Positions 42,691 to 51,992 are shown, counted from the first letter of the stretch. The stretch: DNA of 64,000 nt from Shewanella inventionis (GCF_014641855.1 NZ_BMII01000013.1:1-64000), one strand, 5' to 3'. The notes: generated from the sequence alone by a model not told the origin. Translations and numbers: made by a program.

Positions 42691-43979
42691 GTGCGCTGCC
42701 AACTCAAGGAAAACAAGCCACATGGCGTAAACCCTATCAGGGGATGTTGCGTATGTGGTTATATGACTTAGGTAGCGTTAGTTTTTTAGGCACGAGCCTG
42801 CTTGGGCTAGTGCTTGGGCTTGCGCTGTTAATTAGCGGTAAAACTGAGGTGGTTAGCCTGGTTTTTTCAATGGCCAGTGTTTCAGCGGCAGCCAGTATTG
42901 CCTGGCAGTTAAATCGTTTAGTAGCGACCGAGACCAGCCAATTAATCCCAGGTTATCAAGCAAATGTATTGCAACAGGCGTTGACTATAGCGCTGGCGGT
43001 TATTGGGTTTCAGGTGTCGGCTTGTGTGATTTTTTCGGCATATGAAGTAATAGCTCAATTGTGGTTAGCCGTTGCGGTTGGGCTTGGATTTGTGTGGCTT
43101 TGTTTGTGGCGCAGTCATTATTTTCATTTATCGTTTGCGCTGTTTATTGCGGTGCCATTTTTAGATGAACTCTCTTCTCGTTTGTCGCTATGGGCCAGTT
43201 TAATGATTGTTGCCATGCTGTTTTTCCGTGTGATTAGCTTGTGTCGGCAACTGCACTGGAATAGCAATGCGCGGGTGGTGTACCTCAATGCCGTACAAAT
43301 GGGCTGGATGTGGTTACCAAGCATTAAAGGCGTCGCGTGGGTGGGTAAATTTGAGCGCCTGTTTCATCCAATGAATTTCTTTATTGGCCCTGTGTTAACC
43401 ATGATGATGCTAGCTCTACCTGTTATCGCTATAGGCTTAATGCTCTTTTCGTGGTTGCTTGATTTCGATTTGCCTACCGTGTTTTTAATTGCTCAATTTT
43501 CAGTGATCAGCTGCGCGATTATTCATTGGAGCCGTATTCAGCGCTGGCGTGCCACCGAAACCTTATTTTTATTGCCTTGTTACAGCGGGTTAAGTGGGAT
43601 GAAAGAGGCCTTTTTCCACAGTCAATATCGTTTTATTGTGGCAATGGTACTGCTAGTTACCTGTTTTGGGGGGCTGAAATCTTTGTTTGAGCCACAACTC
43701 AGCCTGATGTTTTTAGTTCACTTAAGTTTAAGCACCTTTTGGGGTTGTGCGATTATGCTCGGAACAGGTTCCGCATGCCGTAATAGCCAACAAGCAACAG
43801 CGGCAATGTTAGTGGTGTTTGCACACTCGATAATCGTATCGATGAGTTTTGCTGCGCTAAGAGACGGCGACAGTGTTACCCCGTGGCTATTGTTGGATAT
43901 TCCACTTACTTTAGTGGGTGTATTGACATTAATTTGGGGTAAACGACAGCTTTGGAAGTATGGCGTTACTGTGGCTTAA
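42687..43979 (+). CDS. ABC transporter permease, multi-spanning
   Basis: 430 residues, very hydrophobic, with about ten to twelve predicted helices and no large soluble domain. No close named family is recognised. The overlap with the ATPase gene and the YtrA-type regulator upstream make it the membrane subunit of a YtrBC-like exporter. Substrate unknown; related systems respond to cell-wall or membrane stress. Confidence 0.7.
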   Translation: MSALPTQGKQATWRKPYQGMLRMWLYDLGSVSFLGTSLLGLVLGLALLISGKTEVVSLVFSMASVSAAASIAWQLNRLVATETSQLIPGYQANVLQQALTIALAVIGFQVSACVIFSAYEVIAQLWLAVAVGLGFVWLCLWRSHYFHLSFALFIAVPFLDELSSRLSLWASLMIVAMLFFRVISLCRQLHWNSNARVVYLNAVQMGWMWLPSIKGVAWVGKFERLFHPMNFFIGPVLTMMMLALPVIAIGLMLFSWLLDFDLPTVFLIAQFSVISCAIIHWSRIQRWRATETLFLLPCYSGLSGMKEAFFHSQYRFIVAMVLLVTCFGGLKSLFEPQLSLMFLVHLSLSTFWGCAIMLGTGSACRNSQQATAAMLVVFAHSIIVSMSFAALRDGDSVTPWLLLDIPLTLVGVLTLIWGKRQLWKYGVTVA

Positions 43980-44129
43980 ATATCGGTTTGCTGATACTTG
44001 TGTTCAATAAGTTTAGTTTGTAAAAGTGATGTTAATCGCACAAATAGAGCAAAAGCTCTTATGATTTTTTTAAGCTTAAGGTAGAATGCAAAAAGCGGAA
44101 CACCTGTAAGCTTAAAAGGTCACGATTAA

Positions 44130-45923
44130 ATGTCACTAAATCAATATCACGTTGTAAAACTTCTGCAACAGCAAAGTCAGTCTTTAGGTAGCAGTATTGC
44201 CCTAGAAGGCTTTGAAATGCTTGCGCCATGGCACTCAGTGACTTGGGATCAATTCAATGCATTGACCGACTCGGTGGCGCAATTATTGATTGACTTTGGC
44301 TTACAAGTGCAAGACAAAATCGTGATATTGTCGCAAAACTGCCCGCAGTGGACGTGTGCCGATATTGGTGCACTTAAAGCGCGTAATGTCGTGGTACCTG
44401 TTTACCCAACCAGCACACTTGAACAAGCGGTGTTTATTGTTAACGATGCTCAAGCTAAATTAATTTTTGCTGGCGATCAGCAGCAATATGACATGGCTTG
44501 TAACATTGCTGCGCAAGCTGACTGCGTGCAACACATTGTGGTATTTGATGCTAAGGTGACCTTACGAGCCGACAATCACCTGCATTTTGACTCGCTATTA
44601 ACAGCACAATTTAATCCAAGCGTAACCCAAGAATTAACCAGCCGATTAGCCAATACGGATCTGGATGACTTGCTCACGCTGATTTACACCTCAGGAACCA
44701 CAGGCAACCCAAAAGGGGTGATGATCGATTACCGCAATTTTGCCTCAATGATTAGCCAACATGATCAAAAACTGCCTTTTACCGCCGGCGATGTGTCATT
44801 AGCCTTTTTGCCGTTAAGCCATGTGTTTGAGCGTGGATGGAGCATGTATGTATTGTGCCGTGGCGGTCGAAATGTGTATTTAAACGACACCAATAAAATT
44901 AAACAGGCGCTTGTTACGGTTAAGCCGCACACTTTATGTGCAGTGCCGCGCTTTTTAGAAAAAATTTACAGTGCAGTGCATGATAAAGTCGGCAAAGCGC
45001 CTAAAACACGCCAAGCATTATTTGCTTGGGCGATGAAAGTTGGCCAACGCCAATTTGAAGTCAATCAAGGCCGTGCTAAGCCAAGTTTATGGTTAAGTGC
45101 CCAGTGGCAGTTGGCTAATAAATTGGTTTTTACCAAGTTGCAGCAAGTGCTTGGCGGCCGGCTAAAGTTTATGCCTGTGGGCGGCGCAGCGTTGGATGTA
45201 AATGTTGGCGGCTTTTTTCACAGTATTGGTGTGCCAGTGTTGTGTGGGTATGGCATGACAGAAACGTGCGCGACGGTTACCTGTAATACTTTGGACAATC
45301 GTGTGCCAGGTTCAAACGGTAAACCGTTAGAGGCCATGCAAATCAAGCTGGGTAAAGACGATGAGATTTTAGTGCGTGGCGACACCGTAATGCGCGGGTA
45401 TTACAATCGCCCCGATGACACCGCCGAAGCCTTTGAAGACGGCTGGTTAAAAACCGGTGATGCAGGGCGTATCGATGAGCAAGGCAACTTATACATTACC
45501 GACCGCATTAAAGAGTTAATGAAAACCTCTAACGGTAAATACATTGCCCCGCAGCGCGTTGAAGGTAAAGTGGCTTGTTGTCCTTTTATCGAGCAGGTGG
45601 CTATTATTGCCGATGCGCGTAATTACGTGTCAGCCCTTATTGTGCCGGCATTTGAAGCATTAAATGCTTGGGCAATCGCGCAAGGTATCCATGTTGAGAA
45701 CCCGATTGAATTACTACGCCACTCACAAGTGGTTGCGCATTTTGAGCAGCGCTTAATTGAGCTGCAACATGAATTAGCAGGCTTTGAAAAAATTAAAAAA
45801 TTCACCTTATTGCATGAAGCATTTTCGATGGAGTCTGGACTCATTACGCCGACATTAAAGCTACGTCGTAAAATGATTTACAGCAAATATCACCATGAAA
45901 TTAATGCCATGTATAGCAACTAA
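44130..45923 (+). CDS. Long-chain acyl-CoA synthetase (AMP-forming)
   Basis: 597 residues with the adenylate-forming fold: P-loop LIYTSGTTGNPKG (about 189-201), LPLSHVFERGWSMY (about 231-244), GYGMTETCATVT, and TGDAGRIDEQGNLYITDRIKE with the hinge Asp-Arg. The C-terminal Lys lies in TPTLKLRRK. This matches the FadD15/bubblegum-type long-chain ligases. It activates fatty acids to acyl-CoA at the membrane. AAAAGG lies upstream of ATG 44130. It stands alone and is followed by a terminator. Confidence 0.9.
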   Translation: MSLNQYHVVKLLQQQSQSLGSSIALEGFEMLAPWHSVTWDQFNALTDSVAQLLIDFGLQVQDKIVILSQNCPQWTCADIGALKARNVVVPVYPTSTLEQAVFIVNDAQAKLIFAGDQQQYDMACNIAAQADCVQHIVVFDAKVTLRADNHLHFDSLLTAQFNPSVTQELTSRLANTDLDDLLTLIYTSGTTGNPKGVMIDYRNFASMISQHDQKLPFTAGDVSLAFLPLSHVFERGWSMYVLCRGGRNVYLNDTNKIKQALVTVKPHTLCAVPRFLEKIYSAVHDKVGKAPKTRQALFAWAMKVGQRQFEVNQGRAKPSLWLSAQWQLANKLVFTKLQQVLGGRLKFMPVGGAALDVNVGGFFHSIGVPVLCGYGMTETCATVTCNTLDNRVPGSNGKPLEAMQIKLGKDDEILVRGDTVMRGYYNRPDDTAEAFEDGWLKTGDAGRIDEQGNLYITDRIKELMKTSNGKYIAPQRVEGKVACCPFIEQVAIIADARNYVSALIVPAFEALNAWAIAQGIHVENPIELLRHSQVVAHFEQRLIELQHELAGFEKIKKFTLLHEAFSMESGLITPTLKLRRKMIYSKYHHEINAMYSN

Positions 45924-45946
45924 TCATTGCGAAAAACGTTAACAAT

Positions 45947-45970
45947 AGAGCGCCTTTGAGCGCTCTTTTT
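45947..45970 (+). terminator. Terminator after acyl-CoA synthetase
   Basis: AGAGCGC-CTTTGA-GCGCTCT followed by T residues. Confidence 0.8.
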
Positions 45971-46001
45971 GTTTTTCACTGAATTGTCATCTGTTTGTCT
46001 T

Positions 46002-46826
46002 ATGCTCAATGCGGTGTTATCTGGCAGGCCACAGGATTTGAAAAAGCTTAAGCGCTACCAATATGAACGTTATGCAGTGCTCTGTAAGGTAACGTATCAA
46101 ACCGACTTTGATCCGCAAAGTTTGGGGTTCTCAACTGATAATTATGCCGAAATAGCCAATCGTTGGGGGCATATTTGCGCGCGGGTGTTGTGGCGCGATG
46201 ATCACCCAGAGGTGCTGGTGGTGTTTAGGGGGTCACAAACGGTAAATGAATGGTTAATTAACTTACTGTGTATGCCTAAAGTAAAGCAATTTAGTCATTG
46301 TCGTTACCACGTGCATTATGGTTACGATTATTTATTAGAGCAGATGAGTAATCCTACCGCGCCCAATTATCAAGCTGATCAAAGCATTTTTCAGCGGCTA
46401 CATGCTATTGTCAGCCCACTGATTTTATTGGGTAAAAGGGTCACGTTAACGGGGCATTCATCGGGCGGTGCCATGGCGATATTGGCCGCCGACAGGTTAG
46501 AGCGCCAATACACTAAATCAATAAAACGCGTAGTGACATTTGGTCAGCCCGCACCGGGTTTTGGTAGTTTTCAACGCCAATATTTACTGCACAGGCGTAC
46601 CTATCGAATTTGTTGTGGCGTTGATGTAGTGACATTTTTACCGCCACTGCCGGGAATGTTTCATCACGTTGGGCGGATGCTTTGGTTACATAACGAGCGT
46701 ATATACGACAATATCTCGCCTGTTAAACGCTTTTTGTTGAGTTTTGCCAGTTGGCTATTGTCGCCATTTGCTTCGCATTACATGCACAAATACATTCGCG
46801 ATAAAGATTTTTTTGATGACCTGTAG
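46002..46826 (+). CDS. Lipase class 3 family protein
   Basis: 274 residues with the class 3 lipase pattern: FRGSQTVNEWLINL (oxyanion region), nucleophile LTGHSSGGAMA, and a late Asp/His around DVVTFLPP and FHHVGRM. No signal peptide is apparent, so it may be cytosolic or membrane-associated. The start is uncertain: ATG 46002 has no good ribosome site, and a TTG at 45969 lies in the preceding terminator. Probably acts on acylglycerols or phospholipids. Confidence 0.8.
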   Translation: MLNAVLSGRPQDLKKLKRYQYERYAVLCKVTYQTDFDPQSLGFSTDNYAEIANRWGHICARVLWRDDHPEVLVVFRGSQTVNEWLINLLCMPKVKQFSHCRYHVHYGYDYLLEQMSNPTAPNYQADQSIFQRLHAIVSPLILLGKRVTLTGHSSGGAMAILAADRLERQYTKSIKRVVTFGQPAPGFGSFQRQYLLHRRTYRICCGVDVVTFLPPLPGMFHHVGRMLWLHNERIYDNISPVKRFLLSFASWLLSPFASHYMHKYIRDKDFFDDL

Positions 46827-46884
46827 CGAGATGTGTCGTTAGAATGGATGAATACCCATACATTATAATAATAAAGGATTTATT

Positions 46885-47292
46885 GTGGCAGACACTCAAT
46901 TTAGCATGACTCTTAAACCACGTTTTTGTGAAACCGATGCACTAGGACACATTAATAACACCGTTATTCCGGTGTGGTTTGAAGCGGCGCGTGAGCCGAT
47001 TTTTGATATTGTTAATCCAGGGCAAGATTTAACCAAGTGGAACATGATTATTGCTGGCTTTACCATTGCCTTTACTGCACCAACTTACTACGGCACGGAA
47101 GTGACAGTAAAAACCCATATTAGCCGTTTGGGTAACAGCAGTTTTGATATTTTACAAAGCTGCTGGCAAAGCGGTAAAAAAACCGCCGAAGCCACCACTA
47201 CCATGGTGCATTACAATTATAACACTGAAAAAAGCGAACCATTAAGTGACCTTGTGCGCCAGCAATTAGCGGCGGTAACCGGGCCAGCTTAA
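46885..47292 (+). CDS. Hotdog-fold acyl-CoA thioesterase
   Basis: 135 residues of the 4HBT family, with the catalytic-loop pattern RFCETDALGHINNTVIPVWFEAAR (Asp and the HxNN motif). It likely hydrolyses acyl-CoA in the cytosol. It starts with GTG 46885, seven bases after AAAGGA. A second thioesterase of the same fold lies 320 bp away on the other strand. Confidence 0.85.
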   Translation: MADTQFSMTLKPRFCETDALGHINNTVIPVWFEAAREPIFDIVNPGQDLTKWNMIIAGFTIAFTAPTYYGTEVTVKTHISRLGNSSFDILQSCWQSGKKTAEATTTMVHYNYNTEKSEPLSDLVRQQLAAVTGPA

Positions 47293-47311
47293 CGTGTGGG
47301 CGGGTAACTCA

Positions 47312-47569
47312 TTAAGATAAAAATTTAACCACATAACTGCAGCTGGCATTAATAGTTAAGCCTTCGCTTTTAGCCCACGCTAGCCCAGTACGCACTAACT
47401 TTTCAGCAATGCCTTTACCCCGTAACTCTGGTGGCACAAAGGTGCGATGAAAATCTATATTTTTGCCCGTTAAATGGTATTCAAGCAGGGCTTGAGCACC
47501 ATTAATATTGACTACAAAACGATGTTGTTCGGCCTGGTGCGCTACGGAGACAGTATCTTGGCTGTTCAT
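47312..47569 (-). CDS. Small GNAT-like acetyltransferase (YjdJ type)
   Basis: 85 residues: the short COG2388-type GNAT fold, with the acetyl-CoA loop PPELRGKGIAEKLVRTGL and the C-terminal INASCSYVVKFL, in which Cys is typical of the family. Substrate unknown. It is convergent with the first thioesterase gene, 19 bp away. Confidence 0.8.
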   Translation of the reverse strand: MNSQDTVSVAHQAEQHRFVVNINGAQALLEYHLTGKNIDFHRTFVPPELRGKGIAEKLVRTGLAWAKSEGLTINASCSYVVKFLS

Positions 47570-47614
47570 TTTGTGCCCTCTAAGCGTTTTGGTTTAAATG
47601 TTCATTGCTCAAAC

Positions 47615-48037
47615 TTACTGATGTTTTGACAGGGCGGCAAGTAATTCAGGCGTGAGTTTGGCCTTTTGTCCGGTTTTAAAATTAAACATCACCACCTTCG
47701 CCAAGCCAATGGTGGTAACCGCTTGCTGTGCTTTGCTAAACACTGTGTAGTGCATAACAAAACGGTCTTGTGTGATGTCGCTGATTTTAATGCCAACAAT
47801 GATTGAGTCCGGGAATGTTAGCGGGCGCTTAAAGCGGGCGTTAGTCTCACTGAGCACAGGCCCAATTCCCGTGGTTTTTAAGTCGGCGAGCATGTTTATT
47901 TGATTAAAAAAGTCGAGACGCGCGGTTTCAAAATATCGAAAATATACAGCATTATTAACGTGTTGCAGTGCATCCATTTCTCCCCAGGCAACTTGTATAT
48001 TGGTGCTAATAGAGTGTGTAGCTAAAAAGTCTTCCAT
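47615..48037 (-). CDS. Hotdog-fold thioesterase (YbgC/FadM-like)
   Basis: 140 residues from ATG 48037. The 4HBT motif is VAWGEMDALQHVNNAVYFRYFETAR, with Asp and HVNN, followed by the ARFKRPLTFPD strand typical of the YbgC/FadM group. It hydrolyses acyl-CoA thioesters. Ten further upstream codons lack a ribosome site. It is a separate unit from the GNAT gene downstream. Confidence 0.85.
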   Translation of the reverse strand: MEDFLATHSISTNIQVAWGEMDALQHVNNAVYFRYFETARLDFFNQINMLADLKTTGIGPVLSETNARFKRPLTFPDSIIVGIKISDITQDRFVMHYTVFSKAQQAVTTIGLAKVVMFNFKTGQKAKLTPELLAALSKHQ

Positions 48038-48248
48038 GGGATACCCTGTATAATAAAAGTTAAACACTTGTTTGAAATCATCGTTAATTTACCAGCCGCA
48101 GGCTGGTACAACAAGGGTTATAGTGTTTAGCCTGTAAACCAGAAAGGAATTTATTTTGCCAAAACTGACATGACTTAGCGCACCTGGTGTATGGTTTTCT
48201 TCTTGCTAGGCGGTGTTTGTGGGTTATTCTTGGCTATTGGCGAAAATA

Positions 48249-48273
48249 AAAAACGACCATCAAGGTCGTTTTT
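48249..48273 (-). terminator. Terminator after mtnC
   Basis: AAAAACGACC-ATCAA-GGTCGTTTTT is a perfect 10-bp stem that works on either strand and ends the mtnC transcript. Confidence 0.85.
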
Positions 48274-48297
48274 ATAGGAAAGTGTTGCCAAAACAGA

Positions 48298-48978
48298 TTA
48301 GTCGAATTGTAATTCGTTAAAGCTGGTCACCGTTTGGCATTTGGCTTTAACCTGCTCAGGAAAACGCAACATTTGGCAGGTTGTCATTCCGGCAGAAGCC
48401 GCCGCTTTGAGCTCTTCTGCTACATCAGACACAAACAAAATTTGTTTTGGCTTTAAGCTAATCGTATTGCAAATATTGCAGTAGGCTTGCTTGTCTAATT
48501 TGTTACCTGTGCGAGTGTCAAAGTGGCCACTAAATGCACTGGTTAAATCTCCAGAGTCTGAATGACTAAACAGCAGTTTTTGCGCTTCAACAGAGCCAGA
48601 AGAAAAGCTGTAAATGCGGATGCCTTTTTGGGTAATGCGTTCAATCGACTCAATAAAGTCTGGGTAAATATGGCCAGTAAAATCAACACGGTTATAGCCT
48701 TGCTTCCAAATTAATCCTTGCAAGGTTTTTAGTGGCGTCACTTTACGGTCTTCATCAATCCATTGTTGTAAAATTTCAGTCACTCGTGCCAAAGGGGCAT
48801 CTGGCTCAAGGGCGATATCTTTTACATCGCTTATACAGCAATCGACCAAAACATTGTGCTGGTTTTGCTCAAGAAACTCGGCCATTGCAATGCGTGAATA
48901 TGGAAATAACACATCCTGAATAAAGTTAAGATCGGTAGTGGTACCGGCGGTATCAACGATGATAGCTCTAATACTCAT
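48298..48978 (-). CDS. mtnC: Enolase-phosphatase E1, methionine salvage
   Basis: 226 residues, the normal MtnC length from ATG 48978. HAD motif I is [11 protein letters not shown] (about 5-15), motif II Ser lies in [11 protein letters not shown], Lys in NKLDKQAYC and motif IV in [11 protein letters not shown]. It converts the diketomethylthiopentyl phosphate to acireductone in the methionine salvage pathway. Other mtn genes are not in the window. The upstream TTG at 48996 is rejected. Confidence 0.92.
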   Translation of the reverse strand: MSIRAIIVDTAGTTTDLNFIQDVLFPYSRIAMAEFLEQNQHNVLVDCCISDVKDIALEPDAPLARVTEILQQWIDEDRKVTPLKTLQGLIWKQGYNRVDFTGHIYPDFIESIERITQKGIRIYSFSSGSVEAQKLLFSHSDSGDLTSAFSGHFDTRTGNKLDKQAYCNICNTISLKPKQILFVSDVAEELKAAASAGMTTCQMLRFPEQVKAKCQTVTSFNELQFD

Positions 48979-49179
48979 AAGATTTGTGACTCCCAAACAA
49001 TAAATAAACTTACCATGATCCTATGCTTTATTGGTCACTAAGGCTAGTGCTATTGATGATATAACGCCTAGGCTTGGCGACTTTTAGTACAAGATGTGAG
49101 CTAGATTTAGTTAATGCTAAATTGCCTTGTACTGCTAGCTCTGTTAGGTTCATAAAGTATACAAAACAAGGATGAAAAT

Positions 49180-50391
49180 ATGGTAACTGTACTTAACGAC
49201 TTTACGGCTAAGGGGTTGAATTTATGTAAAGGAATCCTGTTTGTCTGTTCGCTGCTACTGACTATGGTTGTGGTAAATGCCTATGCAGTAGATGCGCCGC
49301 GCATAGCAGCATTTGTGCAACCTAAAACCGATATTCTCAGTGTTAACTCAAGCACATTTAATGCCAATGCCGACTTTGTCGTGAGCCTACCTAATGGTTA
49401 TAGCGAGTCTGTTGATAAACGGTATGTGGTGTTATTGGATCTCCATCCTCGAAGTCACCTTTATTTAAGCGGCATGCACGATTGGATGAGCCATAACGGT
49501 GGTTGGCCGTGGTTAGAAACCATCATTGTTACCGCGCCAAATGGCCATGAGGGCTTAGGTAAGCTGAAGGTCGCAGCAATAGAAAAGCAAGGCGATCAAA
49601 CGTTATTGGATTTCTTTGAACAAGATTTATTGCCAGCCATTGATAAACGTTACCGCACCAATGGATTTCGAATTTTTAATGGTTTTACTGGCAACGCTGG
49701 ATTAGTGCTACACAGTCTTATTAACCGACCTCACTTATTTAATGCCTATATTGCAGCCAGCCCTGTGTTATCAGAAGATTTTGCATACGTACTTACAGAT
49801 GCACCTAAAAAGCTTACCAATATGCAAGGCACGCCACGCTTTTTATTTATGACAACCAGTGACAGTGATTTTGAGCAAAGGCAGCTCGAGTCTTTTGCGA
49901 TACTCGAAGAGATAATTAAGACCCATGCCAATAGCAAACTGGACTATCAAATTAAACGCTTTGATGGCAGCTATTATATGACACAGCCCATAATCGCTAC
50001 CGCGTTAGGTATCGAGATGATATTTAATGACATACATACAGTGTTGCCGGTAACTTCTGAGGTATCCAAACAAGGCACAAAGTCAATTTTGGCTCATTAT
50101 AAACGCCTGACTAATGAGGTTTATGGTTTTGAAGTACCAGCGATTGATTCGTTATTAGCGCTGGGTGATAGTTTGGTTAGCGCTAGCCCAGCGCAAGCAA
50201 TAGCCGTGTATCAAGACACGTTAAACGCCTATCCTAAGGCTCATACCGCGTATCATGCGTTAGCTATGGTTTATGCCAGTACAGATGAACTTGCAAAAGC
50301 GATTGAAGCTGAAAAACAAGCCTTAGCTAATACTGACCATCCTTTTTATCAGCGCAAATACACTCAACAATTAGCGGTATTTCAGCAGTGA
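49180..50391 (+). CDS. Esterase-like protein with TPR tail, catalytic residues replaced
   Basis: 403 residues: signal peptide (hydrophobic stretch ending in VNAYA), an IroE/esterase-like alpha/beta domain at about 45-270, and TPR-like helices at about 320-400 (PAQAIAVYQDTLNAYPKAHTAYHALA). Where relatives have the GHSxGG nucleophile elbow, this protein has NGFTGNAG, so Ser is Thr or lost, and the usual C-terminal His region reads FDGSYYMTQP. It may be an inactive, binding-only member. AAGGATG precedes the start. Exported, function unknown. Confidence 0.75.
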   Translation: MVTVLNDFTAKGLNLCKGILFVCSLLLTMVVVNAYAVDAPRIAAFVQPKTDILSVNSSTFNANADFVVSLPNGYSESVDKRYVVLLDLHPRSHLYLSGMHDWMSHNGGWPWLETIIVTAPNGHEGLGKLKVAAIEKQGDQTLLDFFEQDLLPAIDKRYRTNGFRIFNGFTGNAGLVLHSLINRPHLFNAYIAASPVLSEDFAYVLTDAPKKLTNMQGTPRFLFMTTSDSDFEQRQLESFAILEEIIKTHANSKLDYQIKRFDGSYYMTQPIIATALGIEMIFNDIHTVLPVTSEVSKQGTKSILAHYKRLTNEVYGFEVPAIDSLLALGDSLVSASPAQAIAVYQDTLNAYPKAHTAYHALAMVYASTDELAKAIEAEKQALANTDHPFYQRKYTQQLAVFQQ

Positions 50392-50525
50392 TAATCATCA
50401 AATAGAGTTGAGAATAATTGGGTGTGTTGAGTATTTTTATGAGTTTAGCCCCAGATATAACCATAAGGATAAATATAGGCTACCCTTAGAACTGCTTTAT
50501 ACTGCTAACTGTAAAGGAGTGAGAT

Positions 50526-50765
50526 ATGTTAGGTGAAAACCATGCGTTGTTAGTTGATTTTCCGGAGTATACGCTGACCATTTTAACGTTAACGGCTGAT
50601 GACACTGTGTTTGCAGAAAATGCTCGTCGTTACCATGAATTAGATACAGAGATCCGTAAGCTCGAATTGAGAAACTCACCGACAAGTGATGAGTTTATGC
50701 ATCAAGCTAAGCATGAGCGGGCAGTGCTTAAAGATAAGCTTTATTTGCAGTTTTCTAATACGTAG
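50526..50765 (+). CDS. YdcH/DUF465 family protein
   Basis: 79 residues, the size of YdcH, with the two-helix hairpin pattern NARRYHELDTEIRKLELRN and QAKHERAVLKDKLYLQF. The function of the family is unknown; it is small and cytosolic. AAGGAG precedes the ATG. A strong hairpin terminator follows about 125 bp downstream. Confidence 0.85.
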   Translation: MLGENHALLVDFPEYTLTILTLTADDTVFAENARRYHELDTEIRKLELRNSPTSDEFMHQAKHERAVLKDKLYLQFSNT

Positions 50766-50798
50766 GTTTCTTTGCAGCGTGTTGTCGATAGTGTTTTT

Positions 50799-50838
50799 CG
50801 TCTTCCCGACAGTGTGCTTTAGCCTGGATCCAAATGTA
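50799..50838 (+). repeat. Degenerate copy of repeat A
   Basis: CGTCTTCCCGACAGTG and GCTTTAGCCTGGATCCAA follow the order of the 14-16 kb repeat A unit (CGTCATCCCGG...GCTTTTGAGCCGGGATCCAGG), with several changes that break the dyad. With the terminator below, this is all that is recognisable in 50766-51138. Confidence 0.5.
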
Positions 50839-50891
50839 ATTTTTGTCGTTTTGTTATTATTATCATGGCGGCACATTGCCCATACCAGACT

Positions 50892-50926
50892 AAGAGGAAA
50901 CCAGCGGCTGTTTCCTCTTTCTTTTA
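50892..50926 (+). terminator. Terminator downstream of ydcH
   Basis: AAGAGGAAAC (50892-50901) and GTTTCCTCTT (50910-50919) form a perfect 10-bp stem, followed by TTCTTTT. Confidence 0.8.
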
Positions 50927-51138
50927 TAAAAAAACATTGCCCAACCGCTAATACTACATTATTCCAATTGATTGAAATTGAATAATTGAGGCGATAATTT
51001 CTTAACAACGCTTGAGCAAGCGTTGACGGTTTGTAACCTGCTTGGATCATCTTGTTATAAAGAGCTTATGCCATGTCTAATCCGTGAAGTGATACATTCT
51101 TGGCTCTAAGTTTTTCAAGCTATCTCAAGCCACTCAAA

Positions 51139-51633
51139 CTAGTTCAAACTCGCTCTTACATCTGCGATGCTGATGAACAGTTTGTGTTCTGCATCTTGAA
51201 ATGCCTGGAAACCATAGCGTTGATAGAAGTGCTTTGCGCCATCTTTTGCGTCAACAATCACCACAGGGAATGCTACGCTGTCACTCGCAGTGAGCAACTT
51301 TTGCAATGCATCAATAAGTAACCATTCACCAAACCCCTGGGCTTTGTAACGCTTATCTACTGCTAAGCGGGCGATGAGGCCGCCTGAGGTTGAAGATTGA
51401 TATTTTTTTTGTAGTTTATGTGGCAGGGCTTTTATGTCTATCGGGGTCATTGTTAATGTATAAAAACCGATAATATGAGCGTTATTGATATCATCTTCTA
51501 AAACAAAGGTTCTGGTGTTGTCTTTTTTAGCTTGCTGACTCGCCATAACTTTCAAGTAGTTATTAAGTGCGTCACTGCCACAGTTAAAGCGGTTTCTATC
51601 GTGTTTTGCCTTATCTAACAGTACCGTATTCAT
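51139..51633 (-). CDS. GNAT toxin, TacT-like
   Basis: 164 residues of the GNAT toxin group. The N-terminal HDRNRFNCGSDALNNYLKVMAS and the acetyl-CoA loop ARLAVDKRYKAQGFGEWLL, followed by KHFYQRYGFQAF, are typical of TacT/AtaT enzymes, which block translation by acetylating aminoacyl-tRNA. It pairs with the DUF1778 antitoxin just upstream, whose stop overlaps its ATG (TAATG). Activity is inferred from the family. Confidence 0.88.
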   Translation of the reverse strand: MNTVLLDKAKHDRNRFNCGSDALNNYLKVMASQQAKKDNTRTFVLEDDINNAHIIGFYTLTMTPIDIKALPHKLQKKYQSSTSGGLIARLAVDKRYKAQGFGEWLLIDALQKLLTASDSVAFPVVIVDAKDGAKHFYQRYGFQAFQDAEHKLFISIADVRASLN

Positions 51634-51905
51634 TACTGGTTTTTGCTTTTATAACGTTCAGAAGCCGCTTGTAGATTTGAGTTTGCGGTTGCTGGGCGGT
51701 CTAGGGCTTCCATAAGTAAAGTGGCATCTGCTTGATTAAGCTTTAGCGTTTCTTCACGTTCAATCACTTGTTTGGCCTTTTCGATTGCAGCATTTAACAT
51801 AAATGAATTAATGCTCGACATGCCAGCAAGCGCCGCGGCTTTCGATAATAAATCTTGGGTGTCAGCATCAACTCTAGCGGTGATGCGAGGTAACGTAGCT
51901 GCCAT
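51633..51905 (-). CDS. DUF1778 antitoxin, TacA-like
   Basis: 90 residues: an N-terminal ribbon-helix-helix (TLPRITARVDADTQDLLSKA, then AALAGMSSINSFMLNAAIEKA) and a flexible C-terminal tail (LLMEALDRPATANSN) that wraps the toxin in known TacA proteins. It also represses its own promoter, which here holds two 17-bp inverted repeats. It is coupled to the GNAT toxin. Confidence 0.9.
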   Translation of the reverse strand: MAATLPRITARVDADTQDLLSKAAALAGMSSINSFMLNAAIEKAKQVIEREETLKLNQADATLLMEALDRPATANSNLQAASERYKSKNQ

Positions 51906-51933
51906 AATATTCTCTCTAGTTGTGCCAAAGTGT

Positions 51934-51992
51934 CACATAAGCATTATGTGGTTAAATTGCTCAAAAAGCAATCTGTGTGTCACTTTGACACA
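51934..51992. promoter_or_regulatory. Two operator-like inverted repeats upstream of tacAT
   Basis: CACATAA-GCA-TTATGTG (51934-51950) and TGTGTCA-CTT-TGACACA (51976-51992) are both perfect 7-3-7 repeats, 42 bp apart. Both contain or adjoin GTGTCA and CACATAA, and they sit 29-87 bp upstream of the antitoxin start. They are probably bound by the antitoxin's ribbon-helix-helix. Confidence 0.65.
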
